A stretch of DNA of 64,000 nucleotides, from the NCBI GenBank assembly GCA_020086605.1, contig JACBWW010000047.1:1270414-1334413 (forward strand), written 5' to 3'. The position numbers and the translations under genes were made by a program. Shown in pieces: positions 60,021 through 64,000 of this stretch. The notes beneath the pieces are model-generated. The model did no database searches, was not told the origin of the DNA, and was given only the letters and a program-made list of their open reading frames with translations. The stretch is from Lanius collurio (Eukaryota; Chordata; Aves; Passeriformes; Laniidae). Numbering within the stretch: the stretch's first letter is position 1; the number at the start of each line of letters is the position of its first letter.

Positions 60021-60240
60021 CGAGCATGTTTACTGGTGGGTTACAAATAATTGTGTGTGTTGATATGCGATTGTTAATATGTCTGTTGATATTGATTAAA
60101 TAAGGAGTAAGATGTTTCCCTTCTCCTTGGCGCGGCACTTTGCCTGTTTGTTTCTGGCTGGCGCCGGCGCCGAGCAGGGGAGCGACTGCCAGCAGCGCTT
60201 GGCCATGCCCGCGCTCATCGGCAGAGGCTCTGCAATGGGC
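60021..60240. promoter_or_regulatory. Candidate regulatory element: TAAT/GATAT-rich then CpG cluster
   Basis: 60030-60110 has CAAATAATTGTG, GTTGATATGCGATTG, GTTAATATG and GTTGATATTGATTAAATAAGG. It is followed within 30 bp by a CpG cluster (60130-60225) that holds the palindrome GGCGCCGGCGCC at 60160-60171. This AT-rich-to-CpG arrangement parallels 17031-17300. The role is inferred. Confidence 0.35.
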
Positions 60241-62609
60241 TCCACGTCGGATTCTGCAGACTGAGCTGGGACAGCACTAAAAGCATGTCAAAAACACTCC
60301 TCCTGCGAGCTTTGAAGCAAAGCATTTTTTTCAGATTAGGAATGTTTTGCTAAACTTTGAGTTCCTTCCTCCCCAAAGCTTGGACTCGATGCTTCCCATG
60401 GGCACTTCACTTTCTACATCAGCTCACACCGAAGGCCACAGGTCTTGAAAAAACCTTTTCCTTCCTGACATGAACACAGCTCCCACGTGTTTGTGCCAAG
60501 GTTGGGACACCAATACCAGCATCATGCCCAGCACCCTCTCGTATGGGACCTTGCCACCCGTGAGGGACAGTGACACAGTGTCACCTCACAGCAGGGCCCT
60601 CTGCATTGCACCCTTTGCCTGAACTGGGCCAGCAGATCCCTCTGCCCATGGGAAGGGTGTTTAAACACTTTCAGCCACCAGCAGCAGCACTTTGGGAAGC
60701 CTCATCCAGATTCAGAAATGCAGGCTATTTCCCTCCACCACAAACCCGTCTGATACCCTGGCTGCCCAGCAGTACCTGTGTGCCTCATTTCAGTCCTGCA
60801 AGAGCTCTGCAGCTTCCAGGGCACTTGCTGAGGAAAAAACACCTAAGTGTTTGCATTCAGAGTCTAATAAGAGAACAGGTGTGCTGAAAGCACCATGTGA
60901 ATCTTCAGCTGGGGGTGTGGGAGAAGAAATTACCCTGGTATTCAATAGCATGTTGTTAAAATAATTAGATTTTTTCATGGTATGATTTGTCAAGGAGGCA
61001 AGATTTATGCAACTGTACTATTTACTTTCCAGTCCTTTCTGATACTGCTATGCTCTGATGGCTGATTTCAGTCAAAATTAATGCCACTGAGGAATCTCAG
61101 ATGTACCAAATTCCTAGGAGTCTCAAGAAAACATGTGGAGAGTCTTGAACTGCTGTCCCCTCTGAAAAATAAGACTGCAAGGTAAAATTACCCATGTTAT
61201 TGGATACTGCAAATCCTGCATGGAGAAGCAATGCTATACTCCAGCCACCAGAAAGGCTTTAATTGGGATGAGTACGAGATCATCAAGCCATAGGAGAGAG
61301 CATCAGTGAGAAAACAGGACTCCTAAGTTCTGCTGCTCTTGCAGCATTTTCCCCTCTTAAAAATGGAATAATCAAGAGGCTCTTTTTCCAGCCTTCTGTT
61401 CATGCTCTTTTTGGATTGCCTTTCTCTAGCTGCTTACATGCAGCACAGAGGTTACTGGCTTTAATACTGCACAGCATCCCTGAGAGCCTGGGGCCAGGAA
61501 GGCTTTGGCTGTGATTGGCAACTGCACAGCTGCGTGCTCCAAGAGGGGAGAGGAAAGGAGGAGAAAGCTGCTGTCTGTGCTAGCCTGTAGCCTCAAATTG
61601 TAGTTAATTCTGCTTATGAACAGTCAGGTGGGAACTGAGAGCTCAGCAAGGGGCCCTGCCACTCTCCCTGTCTGTGACAGGCGCTCCCCAGTACTGGGGA
61701 GGAAGAGTGGCACAACTCCACACAGGTAATAGCAGTGTGGTAACCAAATGGCTTCTGACTAGAGGTGAGGAGCAGCAACCGAAGGCCAATGCCAGCTGTG
61801 CTTCCTGAAAGCAGGAAAGGAGGCTGCAGCTCACTGCCTCTCCTTCCCATGCAGGCTAAGGGCTCCACAAAGCCATGGCAGAGCTGAGCATCCCACATTT
61901 TTGACTCACTGCCCAGATTTGCAGAGAGCTGGATCAGGCTGCTGGAGCTACAGCTCAGCAGCTTCAGGGCTTACTGGGCCAGGTTTTGAATAAGGCCACG
62001 TGCTGGCCCTGCTGGACCCAGACACATCACCCAAGCTCCATTTAGAGCAGAAAGGAGGCAAGGAGCCAGAGGAACTCCCTGTCTTCCCCAGCAGCAGGTC
62101 ACACTCCATCCTGAAGCTGTGCCATGCTCGGAGCAGGGCAGCAATGGCAACAAGCAGAGGCTGTGGGTACACAGGGCTGTCTGCCAAGTTTAGTGACTAT
62201 GCCCTCTCTATTGTTTTCCTTCAGAGAGGGACAAGAAGGAAGTATTATTTTGTCTTTGCCCTATACAGGCAGTGCAAGGTGCAATGAGATATGCTTAAGA
62301 TGAGCTTCCACTTTCCTGCCCCAAGGCTGTTTCCTTTAATGTTGTAGATGAGTGGGGTTATCCAGTCACTTTGGCACCTCCCTTACAGCCATCTGTGTCC
62401 TTTCTGTTGTGCCACTCTGAACAATACAAGTGCTGCCATTCCTCCTGCATAGCCTTTCCTCTTCTCCACCAACACAGACTGGCCAGCCAACCGTTCCAGT
62501 CAACCACATCAATCCTCCTGCCACTCACAGTCATCTCGAAGACATTTAATATAGATATAATGCACAAAACACTTTTACATATTCTGATAACATCCCACTC
62601 ACATTCCCC
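60241..62609. other. Non-genic stretch
   Basis: CTTGGACTCGATG at about 60379 resembles a CR1 3' end, but the following bases diverge. Frames at 60570-60993, 61614-61898 and 61948-62287 are unrecognised. 60940-61080 is AT-leaning. No gene is supported. Confidence 0.5.
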
Positions 62610-62650
62610 TGCGAGTTGTAAGCTCTTTGAAAGAGACACACAGATGCTCC
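62610..62650 (+). mobile_element. Possible L2 LINE 3' fragment
   Basis: GTTGTAAGCTCTTTGAAAGAGAC at 62615-62637 resembles the L2 3' motif, in which GATTGTAAGCTCCTTGAGGG is followed by CAGGGAC. Only about 15 bases match well, so coincidence is possible. Confidence 0.3.
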
Positions 62651-62980
62651 CATTGCACAACACAGTTGTACCACAGGGCAGAAGTAGCCCTGCATACTCA
62701 AACAGGGATGAAAGGCTGCCCTTCTGGGCAAGTTGTGCTGCCAGACTTTCAGGGTACAGCCCAGAGGGGACTGACACTGGTCAAAGAGCGTGGGACTCCC
62801 AACTTCCCTCCAAAGCCTATCTGAGCTGGGCGTGGAAGGACATAACTGCAGAAGGGTGTAAAACACAGCTAGATCATGCATTTGATCCAGGGTCAGCAAT
62901 TAAATGTTGCTCCATTTTTAGGGTGTCTTCAGCAAAAGCATGCCTCAGAAAAAGAAAGCAGCCTTGATGACTGATTTTAA
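62651..62980. other. Non-genic stretch
   Basis: Part of a 198-codon plus-strand frame (62371-62967) that is opposed by minus-strand frames of 139 and 117 codons. None is recognised. Confidence 0.5.
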
Positions 62981-63500
62981 TGTAATGGTAACAGCTCCCC
63001 AGCTGTGGAATAGGGTTTTAAAGACAAATAAGGTCTGCACCTCTTAACAAAATTTAATTGGTTCCACCCACAGCTCCCCATAGCTATTGAACTCATTGTA
63101 CACCTATGTTTTATGCATAATGACTTTTCTATCTGGTATCAGACAGTAATCATTCCAGAAGGCAAAAATCTCAAAATAACCACAATATATGCATACAGAA
63201 TACATTTAAAAGAAAATCTAAATTGACTGTTCAGACCTTCCCTCACTTGCCAGTGGATCTTCTCCAAACAGAAGGCATTCCAAGTCGGCGTAGGAAATGC
63301 TAAGATAGCATGCTTTCCATATTGTGTTATCGGAGCGTCTTCCAAAAACTCAAGCTTTCCCATACAACAAAATGTCATGAAGAAGGTTTTACTCCAGTCT
63401 GCGTATCACAGGCTGTACATACTGCTTCAGCTACTGTAAGGTTGGCAAGCAAAGCTTGTAATGACTTGAAGTACAGTTTAGGAGCAGAAAAACTTTGTTT
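62981..63500. other. Candidate conserved non-coding element
   Basis: 63030-63480 is unique AT-leaning text with ACAAAATTTAATTGG, TTATGCATAATGAC (octamer-like) and a stretch at 63290-63470 that keeps CpGs (AGTCGGCGTAGG, TTATCGGAGCGTC, CTGCGTATC). Minus-strand frame 63139-63378 is unrecognised. The role is inferred. Confidence 0.35.
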
Positions 63501-64000
63501 CAGAGCCACTTGCTCACACTGTCTGATTTTCATTAGGAGGGGTTTGTGTGCCTGTGTTTTTTCCCCCAGGAACGAAGACAGAGATAAATGTCAGAGGGGA
63601 CTTTTTGGTTTTCAATTCACTGCATGGAGCCTGATTAATTGAGCTGATGTTGTATTTGCAGTGAAAGGAGGAGGAGTTTCCCAGAACCAGTTAGCCTGGC
63701 TGAACTGAGAACTGGGTCAAACCCTGGCAGCAACAACGCACTTCAGAGCACAGCGAGCATCTTGCTTTTAAAAACAGATTTTATGGCCAAGCACATAGCT
63801 TTCCCCTCTCCCTCTCATTAACATCACTCACTCTCATCTCTGCTTTCACAAGGCCATCAAAAAGCAGTCTCTGCAATACTTCAATCAGGCACTATCACAG
63901 AAAAACCACCACAGCTGGGTTCAAACAGTACAAAAGGCAGTAAATATTATCACTACCCGGAAGCCAAGTGTAACAACCCACCAGCACACCACAAAGCAAA
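63501..64000. other. Non-genic stretch to window end
   Basis: No gene, transposon or strong motif arrangement was seen. The window ends inside non-coding sequence. Confidence 0.5.

Noticed and set aside
60379..60425. Possible third CR1 3' end (CTTGGACTCGATG)
   Set aside because: Only the first dozen bases match. The expected TCCCTTCCAAC and terminal octamers are absent or too diverged.
62371..62967. 198-codon plus-strand frame
   Set aside because: Opposed by minus-strand frames of 139 and 117 codons. The translation has no recognisable domain and stays open by composition.
1..64000. tRNA, rRNA, snRNA, known miRNA, CRISPR or bacterial operon features
   Set aside because: Looked for tRNA B-box words, U6-like starts, several familiar miRNA seeds and regularly spaced repeats. 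None was found.

Overview
This window reads as non-coding nuclear DNA of a bird. The evidence is two truncated CR1 LINE 3' ends with their degenerate terminal octamer repeats (7401-7462 on the minus strand, 51351-51410 on the plus strand), a low density of recognisable transposons, a (CA)n microsatellite, and alternation between AT-rich blocks and GC-rich, CpG-bearing stretches. There are no prokaryotic signatures: no operons, no Shine-Dalgarno-linked frames and no tRNA or rRNA genes. I could not identify the species or the locus.

No protein-coding gene can be supported. The open frames are short, and many overlap in several frames or on both strands, which is what GC-rich non-coding DNA gives by chance. 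No known domain was recognised in any of them. The one reading frame worth a second look (54424-55113) stays open through AT-rich sequence and contains a candidate exon bounded by acceptor-like and donor-like sites at about 54530 and 54837. I do not call it a gene.

The main content appears to be regulatory. AT-rich blocks with TAATTA-type homeodomain cores, palindromes and motif clusters recur at 2291-3620, 4691-4900, 5581-6180, 9811-10240, 11801-12290, 14741-15090, 15481-15730, 17031-17174, 19921-20783, 22441-23480, 39901-41250, 42221-42930, 43201-43520, 46091-47300, 56421-56840, 58790-58970, 60021-60240 and 62981-63500. They look like the conserved non-coding elements of a gene desert or large intron near a developmental regulator. 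This is inferred from composition and motifs only, because conservation cannot be measured from one sequence. Between them lie GC-richer, featureless stretches. Small CpG clusters sit at about 9571-9810, 17175-17300, 40379-40510, 42931-43200 and 60121-60240.

Other supported items are a probable MIR-type SINE fossil (11165-11250), weaker MIR and L2 fragments, an ancient sauropsid or amniote repeat (34655-34731), a 15-bp three-copy minisatellite (22331-22375), homopolymer tracts (T18, T16, A28, T20), and two single-N assembly positions. The N at 13936 is flanked by an exact 57-bp duplication and is almost certainly a contig-join artefact. The N at 40378 sits at the edge of a very GC-rich micro-island. 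I found no evidence of a previously undescribed biological system. The best leads are the candidate regulatory clusters, the possible retrocopy tail at 20759-20811 and the candidate exon at 54531-54837.
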